From Maritimibacter sp. (lineage in GTDB: Bacteria; Pseudomonadota; Alphaproteobacteria; Rhodobacterales; Rhodobacteraceae): a DNA stretch of 33,659 nucleotides. The stretch spans positions 1-33,659 of the forward strand of contig NZVC01000020.1 of assembly GCA_002701395.1 (NCBI GenBank). Direction: 5' to 3'. A program made the position numbers and the translations under genes. The notes beneath the pieces are model-generated. The model ran no database searches. It worked only from the letters and a program-made list of their open reading frames with translations, and was not told the origin of the DNA. Shown here one piece after another: positions 16,873 through 24,924 of this stretch (its first letter is position 1; each line of letters opens with the position of its first letter).

Positions 16873-16930
16873 CTTCTTCTCTTCCGAAATACCTCGGGGG
16901 AGTCGCGCAGCGACGGGGGCAGCGCCCCCA
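16873..16930. repeat. Dispersed palindromic intergenic repeat, copy 2
   Basis: This is the same element as the one at 2999-3055, in the same plus-strand orientation: CTTCTTCTCTTCC head, ATACCTCGGGGGA, GTCGC-GCA-GCGAC (16902-16914) and GGGGGC-AGC-GCCCCC (16915-16929). It lies directly downstream of accA, which is on the minus strand, so relative to its upstream gene it is inverted compared with copy 1. The symmetrical hairpins would work in either direction. Confidence 0.8.
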
Positions 16931-16941
16931 TCGGACCGGCG

Positions 16942-17904
<963 letters not shown>

Positions 17905-17978
17905 GTATGGTCCCTGCGAGTGAGCGGTTGCGGGCTATATGACGTTGCCGGGCGTTCTTTGCAACGGGCGGAACGGCG

Positions 17979-18683
17979 TCACACGCCGCGCGTGACGCCG
18001 CCGTCGATGCGCAGGTTCTGCCCCGTGACATAGCGCCCCTCGGGTCCGGCCAGATACGAGATCAGCCCCGACACCTCTGCCATCGTCCCGGCGCGGCCCA
18101 AGGGGACCGGCGCAAGCCGTTCGTCGTTGTGGGGGCGGCTGTCGATAAAGCCGGGCAGGATGTTGTTCACCGTGATGTTGTCCGGGCCGTGCTTGTCGGC
18201 CAGCAGCTTGGTGAAATTCCCCAGCGCAGCGCGGAACACGCCAGAGGTCGGGAACCGGGGGTCGGGTTCATAGGCGGCGAAGGTCGAGATGTTGACGATC
18301 GCGCCGCCGCCGGTCTCGGCCATGATCGGCACGACCAGACGGCAGGGCCGGATCACGTTCAGCAGATAGGCCTCCATGCCGCGGTGCCAGTCCTCGTCCG
18401 TGATATCCAGAACGCCGCCTTTCGGGCCGTCGCCCGCCGAGTTCACCAGCACGTCGATGCGGCCCCATGCCTGCATCGCGCGGTCGACCAGCGCCTGATG
18501 CGTCGCAGGGTCAAGGTTGCTGCCCGTCACGCCGACGCCGCCAAGTTCCTCTGCCAGCGCCTCTCCCTTGCCCGAGGACGACAGGATCGCCACGCGGAAG
18601 CCATCCGACGCCAGCCGCCGTGCCGCGTCGGCGCCCATGCCAGAGCCCCCGGCGGTGATCAGTGCTACTTTCTGCTCGGTCAT
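17979..18683 (-). CDS. SDR-family protein lacking the canonical YxxxK pair
   Basis: The 234-residue Rossmann protein shows ITAGGSGMG (9-16) for cofactor binding, VLVNSAG (78-84), NIST with Ser133 at the usual catalytic serine, and the late ITVNNILPGFIDS and YVTGQNLRIDGG stretches typical of 3-oxoacyl-ACP-reductase-like SDRs. At the Tyr-x3-Lys site the sequence reads TSGVFRAAL, giving Ser147 and Arg151 instead. The usual hydride-transfer chemistry is therefore doubtful. I chose the ATG at 18683 (GAGGAGG upstream). The longer upstream frame is antisense to the AraC-type gene. It is divergent from that regulator across 119 bp and may be its target. Length and fold are intact, so it does not look like a decayed gene. 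Confidence 0.85.
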   Translation of the reverse strand: MTEQKVALITAGGSGMGADAARRLASDGFRVAILSSSGKGEALAEELGGVGVTGSNLDPATHQALVDRAMQAWGRIDVLVNSAGDGPKGGVLDITDEDWHRGMEAYLLNVIRPCRLVVPIMAETGGGAIVNISTFAAYEPDPRFPTSGVFRAALGNFTKLLADKHGPDNITVNNILPGFIDSRPHNDERLAPVPLGRAGTMAEVSGLISYLAGPEGRYVTGQNLRIDGGVTRGV

Positions 18684-18802
18684 GTCGTGTCCTCCTCTGC
18701 GACGGCGGGAAAGTTGCACCTCGCGCGCGGGGCTGCAAGTCGGCAAGATTTGCGAACACGGGGCAGGGCACAACGGTGCCGGAACGAACCGGAGGACATA
18801 AC

Positions 18803-19645
18803 ATGGCGGGACGCTACGAGGACAGGCTGTTGCGGGTGCTGGACTATATCCACGACAACCCCGCCGGCGACCTGTCGCTGGACGCGTTGGCGGACGTCGC
18901 TGCGATGTCGCGATTTCACTGGCACCGCGTGTTCTGCGCGATGACCGGCGAGACCTGCGCGCAGGCGGTACGGCGGCTGCGCCTGCACCGCGCCGCCGGC
19001 TGGCTGATCCATTCCGACTGGACGCTGGACACGGTGGCCGCGCGGGCGGGGTACGCCAGCAAGCAAAGCTTCTACCGGGCTTTCGGCGAGGCGTTCGGCA
19101 TGTCGCCCGGGGCGTTCCGAAACCGCGGCGAATTTCGGTCGCCGCTTCTGAAGCCACAGAAAGGAACCTACCCCGTGTTTCCCATCGAGATCATGACCCA
19201 GCCCGCCCGTCGCCTTGCCGGTCTCCCTCATCGGGGCGACTACATGGACGTCGCCGAGAAGTTCGAGAAATGCGCGATGCTGTTCGCGACCCGCGCGTTG
19301 TGGCCGCATGGCAGCCAGATGATCGGCGTCTACTACGACGACCCCGATGCGGTGGCCGAGCCCGATCTGCGCAGCTTCGCGGGGATCAGCGTCGACGACG
19401 GTGCTGCCGTGGATGCGCCGCTGGAAGAACTGCGTCTGCCCGGCGGGCGCTATGCGGTGATGCACTACAAGGGCCCGTATCCGGGGCTGAAGGCGGCCTA
19501 TGCCCACCTGTACGGCACATGGCTGCCCGACGCGGGCGAGGAACTGGGCGATCACCCGCCGGTCGAGATTTATCTGAATGCCCCCGTCGACACCGCGCCA
19601 GAGGACCTGCTGACAGAGGTCTGTGTGCCGCTCAGGTCGCGGTAA
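18803..19645 (+). CDS. AraC family regulator with GyrI-like effector domain
   Basis: The 280-residue protein has an N-terminal AraC/XylS double helix-turn-helix (about 8-108, including DVAAMSRFHWHRVF and GYASKQSFYRAFGEAFGMSPGAFR). A GyrI-like/SOUL-fold small-molecule domain (about 125-280) starts at PIEIMTQPARRLAGLPHRGDY and ends in VEIYLNAP. This is the Rob/SbmC-like architecture, in which the C-terminal domain binds a drug or metabolite. The ATG at 18803 follows GGAGG. The ORF extends upstream, but that part runs through the divergent promoter. It is divergent from the unusual SDR gene and probably regulates it. Its stop overlaps the end of the opposite-strand lysE-type gene by 14 bp. Confidence 0.9.
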   Translation: MAGRYEDRLLRVLDYIHDNPAGDLSLDALADVAAMSRFHWHRVFCAMTGETCAQAVRRLRLHRAAGWLIHSDWTLDTVAARAGYASKQSFYRAFGEAFGMSPGAFRNRGEFRSPLLKPQKGTYPVFPIEIMTQPARRLAGLPHRGDYMDVAEKFEKCAMLFATRALWPHGSQMIGVYYDDPDAVAEPDLRSFAGISVDDGAAVDAPLEELRLPGGRYAVMHYKGPYPGLKAAYAHLYGTWLPDAGEELGDHPPVEIYLNAPVDTAPEDLLTEVCVPLRSR

Positions 19646-20231
19646 GCAGGACCGGGATCAGGGACAGCACCAGCAGCCCCGCCATCGTCCAGTTGAAGGT
19701 GCGGATGCGGGCGGGCTTGTCCAGAAGCCGCCGGGCCTGTTGTCCGGCGGCAGCCCACAGGCTGATCACCGGAAGCGAGATCACCGCGAAGGTGGCGATG
19801 ACCAGTCCGATCGCGGGCAGATCCCGCCCCGGCGCGTACAGCGTGATCGCCGCCAGAACCATCGTCCACGCCTTCGGGTTCACCCACTGGAACAGCGCCG
19901 CCTGCAGGCTGGTCATCGGCCGCCCCTCGGCCGCGCCGTGTTCGGGCGGGGCGGCATTGGCGATCTTCCACGCCAGCCACAGCAAGTAGGTCACGCTAAG
20001 CGCGGTCAGGATCGTGTGCAGCGCCGGGAACAGGTCGAACGCGCGGGCCAGTCCAAGGCCCACCAGCAGGTTCATCACCGCCACGCCCGCCGCGATCCCA
20101 AGGATGTGGGGGATCGTGCGGCGGTAGCCAAAGTTCGCACCCGACGCGAGCAGCATCAGGTTGTTCGGGCCGGGCGTTCCGGTCTGAACCAGCGCGAACA
20201 GCGCAAGGGCGGGAAGGTATGCGGTATCCAT
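19632..20231 (-). CDS. LysE family translocator
   Basis: The 199-residue membrane protein has about six spans and the family motif TPGPNNLMLL near residue 20. The central QWVNPKAW is also typical of LysE/RhtB exporters. These move amino acids or related small molecules out of the cell. I chose the ATG at 20229-20231 because the mature family start (ALALFALVQTGTPGPN) follows shortly. No strong ribosome site was seen. It is divergent from an Lrp-type regulator across 83 bp, the usual lysE/regulator arrangement, so export of an amino acid under Lrp-type control is likely. Its 3' end overlaps the AraC-GyrI gene tail to tail. Confidence 0.9.
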   Translation of the reverse strand: MDTAYLPALALFALVQTGTPGPNNLMLLASGANFGYRRTIPHILGIAAGVAVMNLLVGLGLARAFDLFPALHTILTALSVTYLLWLAWKIANAAPPEHGAAEGRPMTSLQAALFQWVNPKAWTMVLAAITLYAPGRDLPAIGLVIATFAVISLPVISLWAAAGQQARRLLDKPARIRTFNWTMAGLLVLSLIPVLLTAT

Positions 20232-20314
20232 GCGCTGCAATATTCCACGGCTTAGGCCGCACAGGGTTGCGATTTGCATTGCCTTGCACGGAAAAATCAC
20301 AACTATTATCGGCC

Positions 20315-20758
20315 ATGGATCGCATCGACGAACATATATTGCGCATTCTGTCTGTTGATGGGCGCATCAGTAATATCACCCTTGCCGCGCAGGTTGGGCT
20401 GTCTGCCTCTGCCTGCCTGCGCCGGGTGCAGGAACTGGAACGCTCGGGCATCATCAAGGGCTACCGCGCCGTGCTGGACGCGGTCCAGCTTGGCCACGGC
20501 TTCACGGCCTATGTCGGTGTCGGGCTGTCGAACCACGGATCGGCGGCGCTGGACGCGTTCGAGCGCGCGATGCGGCGGGCGCCGGAGGTCCGCGAGTTGC
20601 ACAACACAACCGGCACCATCGAATACCTGATGCGAATCGAGTGCACCGACCTTGCGGCCTATCAGCATTTTCACCGCGAGGTGCTGGGGGCCCAGCCGAT
20701 GGTCAGCGCGATCACCACTTACGTCATCATGGGCAGCCCGAAGGACGAACGTGCCTGA
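20315..20758 (+). CDS. Lrp/AsnC family transcriptional regulator
   Basis: The 147-residue protein has an N-terminal helix-turn-helix (about 4-55, DRIDEHILRILSVDGRISNITLAAQVGLSASACLRR read in parts) and a C-terminal RAM/ligand domain with HNTTGTIEYLMRIECTDLAAYQHF. Lrp-type proteins form octamers and sense amino acids. I chose the ATG at 20315 because it starts the conserved MDRID. No good ribosome site precedes it, so translation may start from a very short leader. It is divergent from the LysE-type exporter and probably its regulator. The gap between them carries four closely spaced TTGC motifs (20267, 20274, 20279, 20284). Confidence 0.92.
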   Translation: MDRIDEHILRILSVDGRISNITLAAQVGLSASACLRRVQELERSGIIKGYRAVLDAVQLGHGFTAYVGVGLSNHGSAALDAFERAMRRAPEVRELHNTTGTIEYLMRIECTDLAAYQHFHREVLGAQPMVSAITTYVIMGSPKDERA

Positions 20759-20761
20759 GGC

Positions 20762-20780
20762 TGCATGTGCGTAACATGCA
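20762..20780. promoter_or_regulatory. Perfect 7-5-7 palindrome upstream of the RTX gene
   Basis: TGCATGT (20762-20768) and ACATGCA (20774-20780) are exact inverted repeats around GCGTA. The site begins 4 bp past the Lrp stop and 131 bp before the RTX start. It could be an operator for a dimeric regulator or a weak 3' hairpin of the Lrp transcript. A second short inverted repeat, CCGGC/GCCGG, lies at 20855-20869. The roles are inferred. Confidence 0.45.
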
Positions 20781-20911
20781 ACTTAACGGCGCTAGTCCGG
20801 AAACCCATACCAGCTTTTTTGCCGCCTCGGGTCTAAGATCCGCGCCGATTTGATCCGGCGATATGCCGGTTTGGCAATGGCCCGGTTCGCGGGCATTTTT
20901 TGGAGGCAATC

Positions 20912-22561
20912 ATGGCAGTACAGCACACGGGAAGCTCGACGACGGGGATCGTCGTCTCGGCAAGCGGTGACACCTGGTATACGCGGGAAGGCTATTACGT
21001 AGCGTCGGACGTGGATGGGTTCGACGCTGGTGGTTTCGATAACTTGGAATATTTCCTCGAGGGGGACATCTTTTCCGGGGACGACGGCATCGTCGCGTCA
21101 TCCGGTGCGAACAACTTCGACATCGTGATCAGCGCGAATGCGTCGGTGAACGCCGCCGGCGATGGCATTCAGCTTTTCGGAGACTCGCTCAACGACTCGG
21201 GCCACGACATCGTCAACTATGGAAGCATCACGGGAATGGGGGGCGAAGGCGTCGATGTGCGCGCCAGCCAGTCCTCGCTGACCAATAATGGTTCGGTCAC
21301 TGCTTACAGTGTTGGCGTGTACTTCGTTGGCAACAATAACCGCGTCGTCAATCGCGGGGATGTGTCGTCAGAGATCAGCAGTGGGATTTGGCTGAACGGT
21401 GAGCGCGCGAGTATTGTAAATAGTGGATCAATCAACGCTGAAAGCGAAGAATCCGCAGTTCGTGTCATGGGTGACGAAGCGGAAGTGGTGAATACGGGCA
21501 TCTTGGTCGGAGGGACGGGGATTTCCATCCTCAACGTCAATACGGCAGCCATCGCCCGAAATGCGGGGAGCATCTTTGCTCAAGAGATCGGTGTCCTTCT
21601 TACTGGTTCCAGCGAAGCGGCTGTGCTGGACTTTTCGAATTCCGGCGAGATCCGCGTTGCAGGCGGCGGCCTTGCAATCGAGGGCGATGAAGCCACGCAA
21701 ATGATTTACAACACCGGCGTCATCGAAGGCCGGATCGAATTGGGTGACGGCAACGACGTGTACGACGGTCGCGGCGGCACGCTGATCGGCGTTGTCGACG
21801 GCGGCGGCGGGGCCGACAGCTATTGGGTCGACGACAGCACCACGTTCGTCTTCGAAGCGCCGGGCGGCGGGGTGGACACGGTTTATGCCTCGGTCGACTT
21901 CACGCTTGGCGATTTCGTTGAGAACCTGACGCTGATCGGGGCGACCGACATCGACGGGACGGGCAACAGTTCAAAGAACGTGGTGGTCGGCAACACGGGC
22001 GAAAACGACATTTCGGGCGAGGGGTCGCGCGATACGCTGTCGGGCGGCGCCGGCGACGATACCGTAGATGGCGGACGCGGCGACGACGTGCTGGACGGCG
22101 ACGCGGGCGACGACATCCTGCTGGGCCGCGCCGGGGTCGACATCATGGACGGCGGCGAAGGCGACGACTTTCTGTTCGGCGGGATCGGCGGCGACATCAT
22201 GCTGGGCAACGACGGCAACGACACGCTGAAGGGCGGGCTTGGCTCTGACACGATGACCGGCGGCGAGGGGCAGGACAGCTTCGTGTTCAGCCGGGTGTCC
22301 GACAGCCCCTCTGGCGGTTCTGATATCGTGCTGGACTTCACGCCGGGGACCGACGTTCTGGATTTCACCGAAATGCTGTCGGGGTCGTTCGACCTGTCGA
22401 TCCTTGGGGCCTATACAGGGTCGGGACCAAGCATTCGGACCAACGAGAACAGCTATGGCGATACCATCGTTTTCGTGGATGCCGACGGCGACGGCGGCAC
22501 CGATATGCGCATCGAGCTGAATTTGGTGACCGGCGTGACCGAAAGCGATTTCCTTCTGTGA
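20912..22561 (+). CDS. Secreted beta-solenoid protein with C-terminal RTX calcium-binding repeats
   Basis: The 549-residue protein has no Sec signal. Residues about 60-275 form a run of N-x-G-x-I type turns (NYGSITGMG, NNGSVTAYS, NRGDVSSEIS, NSGSINAES, NTGVIEG) that suggests a right-handed parallel beta-helix. GDGNDVYDGRGG lies near 280. RTX nonapeptides (GGAGDDT, GGRGDDV, GDAGDDI, GGEGDDF, GNDGNDT) span about 374-452. The tail (DSFVFSR, IVLDFTPGTDVLDF) is the usual end for type I (ABC-MFP-TolC) secretion. Calcium in the outside medium would fold it. GGAGG precedes the ATG at 20912. No secretion genes lie nearby. The solenoid part is visibly less G+C-rich than the RTX part. The target or enzymatic role is unknown. 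Confidence 0.85.
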   Translation: MAVQHTGSSTTGIVVSASGDTWYTREGYYVASDVDGFDAGGFDNLEYFLEGDIFSGDDGIVASSGANNFDIVISANASVNAAGDGIQLFGDSLNDSGHDIVNYGSITGMGGEGVDVRASQSSLTNNGSVTAYSVGVYFVGNNNRVVNRGDVSSEISSGIWLNGERASIVNSGSINAESEESAVRVMGDEAEVVNTGILVGGTGISILNVNTAAIARNAGSIFAQEIGVLLTGSSEAAVLDFSNSGEIRVAGGGLAIEGDEATQMIYNTGVIEGRIELGDGNDVYDGRGGTLIGVVDGGGGADSYWVDDSTTFVFEAPGGGVDTVYASVDFTLGDFVENLTLIGATDIDGTGNSSKNVVVGNTGENDISGEGSRDTLSGGAGDDTVDGGRGDDVLDGDAGDDILLGRAGVDIMDGGEGDDFLFGGIGGDIMLGNDGNDTLKGGLGSDTMTGGEGQDSFVFSRVSDSPSGGSDIVLDFTPGTDVLDFTEMLSGSFDLSILGAYTGSGPSIRTNENSYGDTIVFVDADGDGGTDMRIELNLVTGVTESDFLL

Positions 22562-22583
22562 CGGTCCGCGCCGCCCGACCCGG

Positions 22584-23543
22584 TCAGGCGGCGCCGATCA
22601 TCTCGGCCTGGCGCACGATCACCTCGGCCTGCTTGATCGACGCGATGTCGACCAGCCGACCCTTGTAGACCGTCGCGCCCGATCCGCTGGCCTTGGCGTC
22701 TTCCATCGCGGCAAGGATCTCGCGCGCTTCGGTGACCTTCTCGGCGGACGGGGTGAAGACCTCGTTTGCCAAGGCGACCTGCTTGGGGTGGATCGCCCAT
22801 TTGCCGACCATGCCCAGCGTGGCGGACCGGCGCGACTGGGCGATGAACCCATCGTCGTCCGAGAAGTCGCCGAACGGGCCGTCGACCGGCAGAACGCCGT
22901 GGGTGCGGCACGCGGCGACGATGGCGGCCTGCGCCCAGTGCCACGGGTCCGGCCAGTACCGCTGGCCTTCGCGAACCATGTAATAGTCTTCCTGCGTGCC
23001 GCCGATCCCGGTGGTCTGCATTCCCATCGAGGCGGCGAAATCGGCCGCGCCGAGGCTCATGGCCTCAAGGCGCGGGGAGCCGGCTGCGATGTCCTCCACA
23101 TGCGCGATGCCGGCTGCACTTTCTATGATGACTTCGAACTTGATTGGCTTCTCGCGGCCCGTGGCGCGTTCCGCCGCCGTGACCAGCGCGTCGACCGCGT
23201 ACAGGTCGGCGGCGCATCCCACCTTGGGGATCATGATGCGGTCCAGCCGGTGCGACGCCTTCTCGACCACCTCGATCACGTCGCGATACCAATAGGGCGT
23301 GTCCAGCCCGTTGATCCGCACCGACAGCGTCTTGTCGCCCCAGTCGATGTCGCCGATCGCTTCGATCACGTTGGCCCGGGCCTGCACCTTGTCATCGGGC
23401 GCGACCGAGTCTTCGAGGTCAAGGTTGATCACGTCCGCCGCGCTGGCTGCCATCTTCTCGAAGATCGCGGGGCGCGAGCCGGGGCCGAACAGCTGACAGC
23501 GGTTCGGACAGGCAGGGGCGGCAGGCTGTATGCGGAAGGACAT
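22584..23543 (-). CDS. mcl1: L-malyl-CoA/beta-methylmalyl-CoA lyase
   Basis: The 319-residue protein closely resembles what I recall of Rhodobacter sphaeroides Mcl1. It starts SFRIQPA and PNRCQLFGPGSRPAIFEKMAAS, has NLDLEDSVAPDDK (metal and CoA region), SVRINGLDTPYWYRD, IIESAAGIAHVEDIA, SLGAADFAASMGMQTTGIGG, and GKWAIHPKQVALANE. It cleaves L-malyl-CoA to acetyl-CoA plus glyoxylate and beta-methylmalyl-CoA to propionyl-CoA plus glyoxylate, with a divalent metal. It serves the ethylmalonyl-CoA pathway and related C2 assimilation. I chose the ATG at 23543 (GAGG upstream). It is divergent from dgcN and shares a 306-bp control region with it. Confidence 0.93.
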   Translation of the reverse strand: MSFRIQPAAPACPNRCQLFGPGSRPAIFEKMAASAADVINLDLEDSVAPDDKVQARANVIEAIGDIDWGDKTLSVRINGLDTPYWYRDVIEVVEKASHRLDRIMIPKVGCAADLYAVDALVTAAERATGREKPIKFEVIIESAAGIAHVEDIAAGSPRLEAMSLGAADFAASMGMQTTGIGGTQEDYYMVREGQRYWPDPWHWAQAAIVAACRTHGVLPVDGPFGDFSDDDGFIAQSRRSATLGMVGKWAIHPKQVALANEVFTPSAEKVTEAREILAAMEDAKASGSGATVYKGRLVDIASIKQAEVIVRQAEMIGAA

Positions 23544-23849
23544 GGGAACCTCGTCGCAATAAGATTTCAAGTTCGGCGCAGATCTTGGTATATTGTTACC
23601 TCTACGTCCGCAACCCGGTTTTTCGACACCGCCGCTCGGGGCAGCAGGTCCGCGCGCTAAGCCGTGCGCGCATCGGTGTTTTCAAACTGCACATCTTTCG
23701 AGCAAACGGCGATCTGCCGGAGAATCTTCGCACATCTCGGGGAAACGACGCAGAGATTTGCGCGCCGACCCTGCAAACCGGCGAACTTGGCAAACATCCT
23801 CGACATGCCTGTCGTTAGACTATGTCGTCAGAAAACGGAGAAACGCGCA
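23544..23849. promoter_or_regulatory. Divergent control region between mcl1 and dgcN
   Basis: No gene is supported in this 306-bp gap. It is visibly richer in A+T than its flanks near both ends. GCAAA half-sites occur at 23702, 23773 and 23790, and the opposite TTTGC at 23757. The 23757/23773 pair forms an inverted arrangement with an 11-bp spacer. From memory, ScfR/RamB/PccR-type regulators of acyl-CoA genes recognise TTTGC/GCAAA-type sites, so these could be operators. I could not place convincing -35/-10 boxes for either gene. Confidence 0.4.
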
Positions 23850-24851
23850 ATGATCGAGACCCCTTATCTTCTGTTCCTCGGAGATGCCCCTGACGGTCTG
23901 GCGGCCAAGGTCGCCCAAGGCATCAAGGACTGGCGTCCCCAATACGCGCTGGGCCAGTACCGGATGGACGGCTGCAAGGCGGATCTCAAGATCGAGGACA
24001 TGGACCTTGCTGCCGCGAAGGCCGCCGGTGCCAAGACGCTGGTGATCGGCGTGGCCAACCGCGGCGGCGTGATCAGCCAGGAATGGAAGAAGGTGCTGAT
24101 CGCGGCGCTGGAAGAAGGCTTCGATCTGGCCTCGGGCCTGCACAACCTGCTGCGCGACGAACCCGATCTGGCCGCCGTTGCCAAATCCTGCGGTCGTGAA
24201 CTGCACGACGTGCGCGTGCCGTCGGTGCAATACCCGATCGCCAACGGCAAGAAGCGGTCGGGCAAGCGATGCCTTGCGGTCGGCACGGACTGTTCGGTCG
24301 GCAAGATGTACACCGCGCTGGCGATGGACAAGGTGATGAAGGAACGCGGCATGAAGTCGTCGTTCCGCGCCACCGGCCAGACCGGCATCCTGATCACCGG
24401 CGACGGCGTGCCGCTGGACGCGGTGGTCGCGGATTTCATGGCCGGTTCGATCGAGTATCTGACCCCGGACAACGACGACGACCACTGGGACATGATCGAG
24501 GGGCAGGGCAGCCTGTTCCACGTCTCGTACTCGGGCGTGACGATGGCGCTGGTCCACGGCGGTCAGCCCGACGCGTTGGTGCTGTGCCACGAACCCACCC
24601 GCACCCACATGCGCGGGTTGCCGGATTACGACCTGCCGACGCTGGAGACGTTGCGCGACACCGCGCTGCCGCTGGCGAAGGTGGCGAACCCGGCCTGTCA
24701 GGTCGTCGGCGTGTCGATCAACACCGCCGGTATGGGCGAGGACGAGGCGCTGTCGTACCTTGAAAAGGTCGAAAAGCAGATGGGCCTTCCCACGGCCGAC
24801 CCGTTCCGTCAGGGTGCCGAGCGTCTGGCCGACGCGCTGGACGCCATCTGA
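23850..24851 (+). CDS. dgcN: D-glutamate N-acetyltransferase (DUF1611 family)
   Basis: The 333-residue DUF1611 protein has a Rossmann-like N-terminal part and a P-loop-like segment GTDCSVGKMYT at 145-155. Further family stretches are RATGQTGILITGDGVPLDAVVADF, EGQGSLFHVSYSGVT and LCHEPTRTHMRG. In the DgcN-DgcA route known from marine Proteobacteria, DgcN acetylates D-glutamate to N-acetyl-D-glutamate and DgcA then racemises it to the L form. The immediate partner here is a dipeptide-epimerase-family gene that fits DgcA, which supports the call. I chose the ATG at 23850 (GGAG upstream). It lies head to head with mcl1, with a 73-bp gap before dgcA that holds a hairpin. Confidence 0.88.
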   Translation: MIETPYLLFLGDAPDGLAAKVAQGIKDWRPQYALGQYRMDGCKADLKIEDMDLAAAKAAGAKTLVIGVANRGGVISQEWKKVLIAALEEGFDLASGLHNLLRDEPDLAAVAKSCGRELHDVRVPSVQYPIANGKKRSGKRCLAVGTDCSVGKMYTALAMDKVMKERGMKSSFRATGQTGILITGDGVPLDAVVADFMAGSIEYLTPDNDDDHWDMIEGQGSLFHVSYSGVTMALVHGGQPDALVLCHEPTRTHMRGLPDYDLPTLETLRDTALPLAKVANPACQVVGVSINTAGMGEDEALSYLEKVEKQMGLPTADPFRQGAERLADALDAI

Positions 24852-24879
24852 TCCGCCGGGTCTTCGGCCGGACAGCAGC

Positions 24880-24898
24880 GGGGGCCGTCATGGCCCCC
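24880..24898 (+). promoter_or_regulatory. Intercistronic hairpin between dgcN and dgcA
   Basis: GGGGGCC (24880-24886) and GGCCCCC (24892-24898) form a perfect 7-bp stem around GTCAT, 28 nt past the dgcN stop and 26 nt before the dgcA start. There is no T-run. It could slow 3'-5' decay of the dgcN part or cause partial termination, setting unequal levels of the two enzymes. Confidence 0.45.
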
Positions 24899-24924
24899 GA
24901 TCTATTACAGACAGGGAACGCGCC

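Noticed and set aside
18684..19157. N-terminal extension of the SDR gene upstream of 18683
   Set aside because: The extension is antisense to the AraC-type HTH coding sequence, and a strong GAGGAGG site supports the start at 18683.
20284..20309. Promoter for the Lrp-type gene from TTGCAC and TATTAT
   Set aside because: The spacer is only 14 bp, too short for a normal sigma70 promoter.
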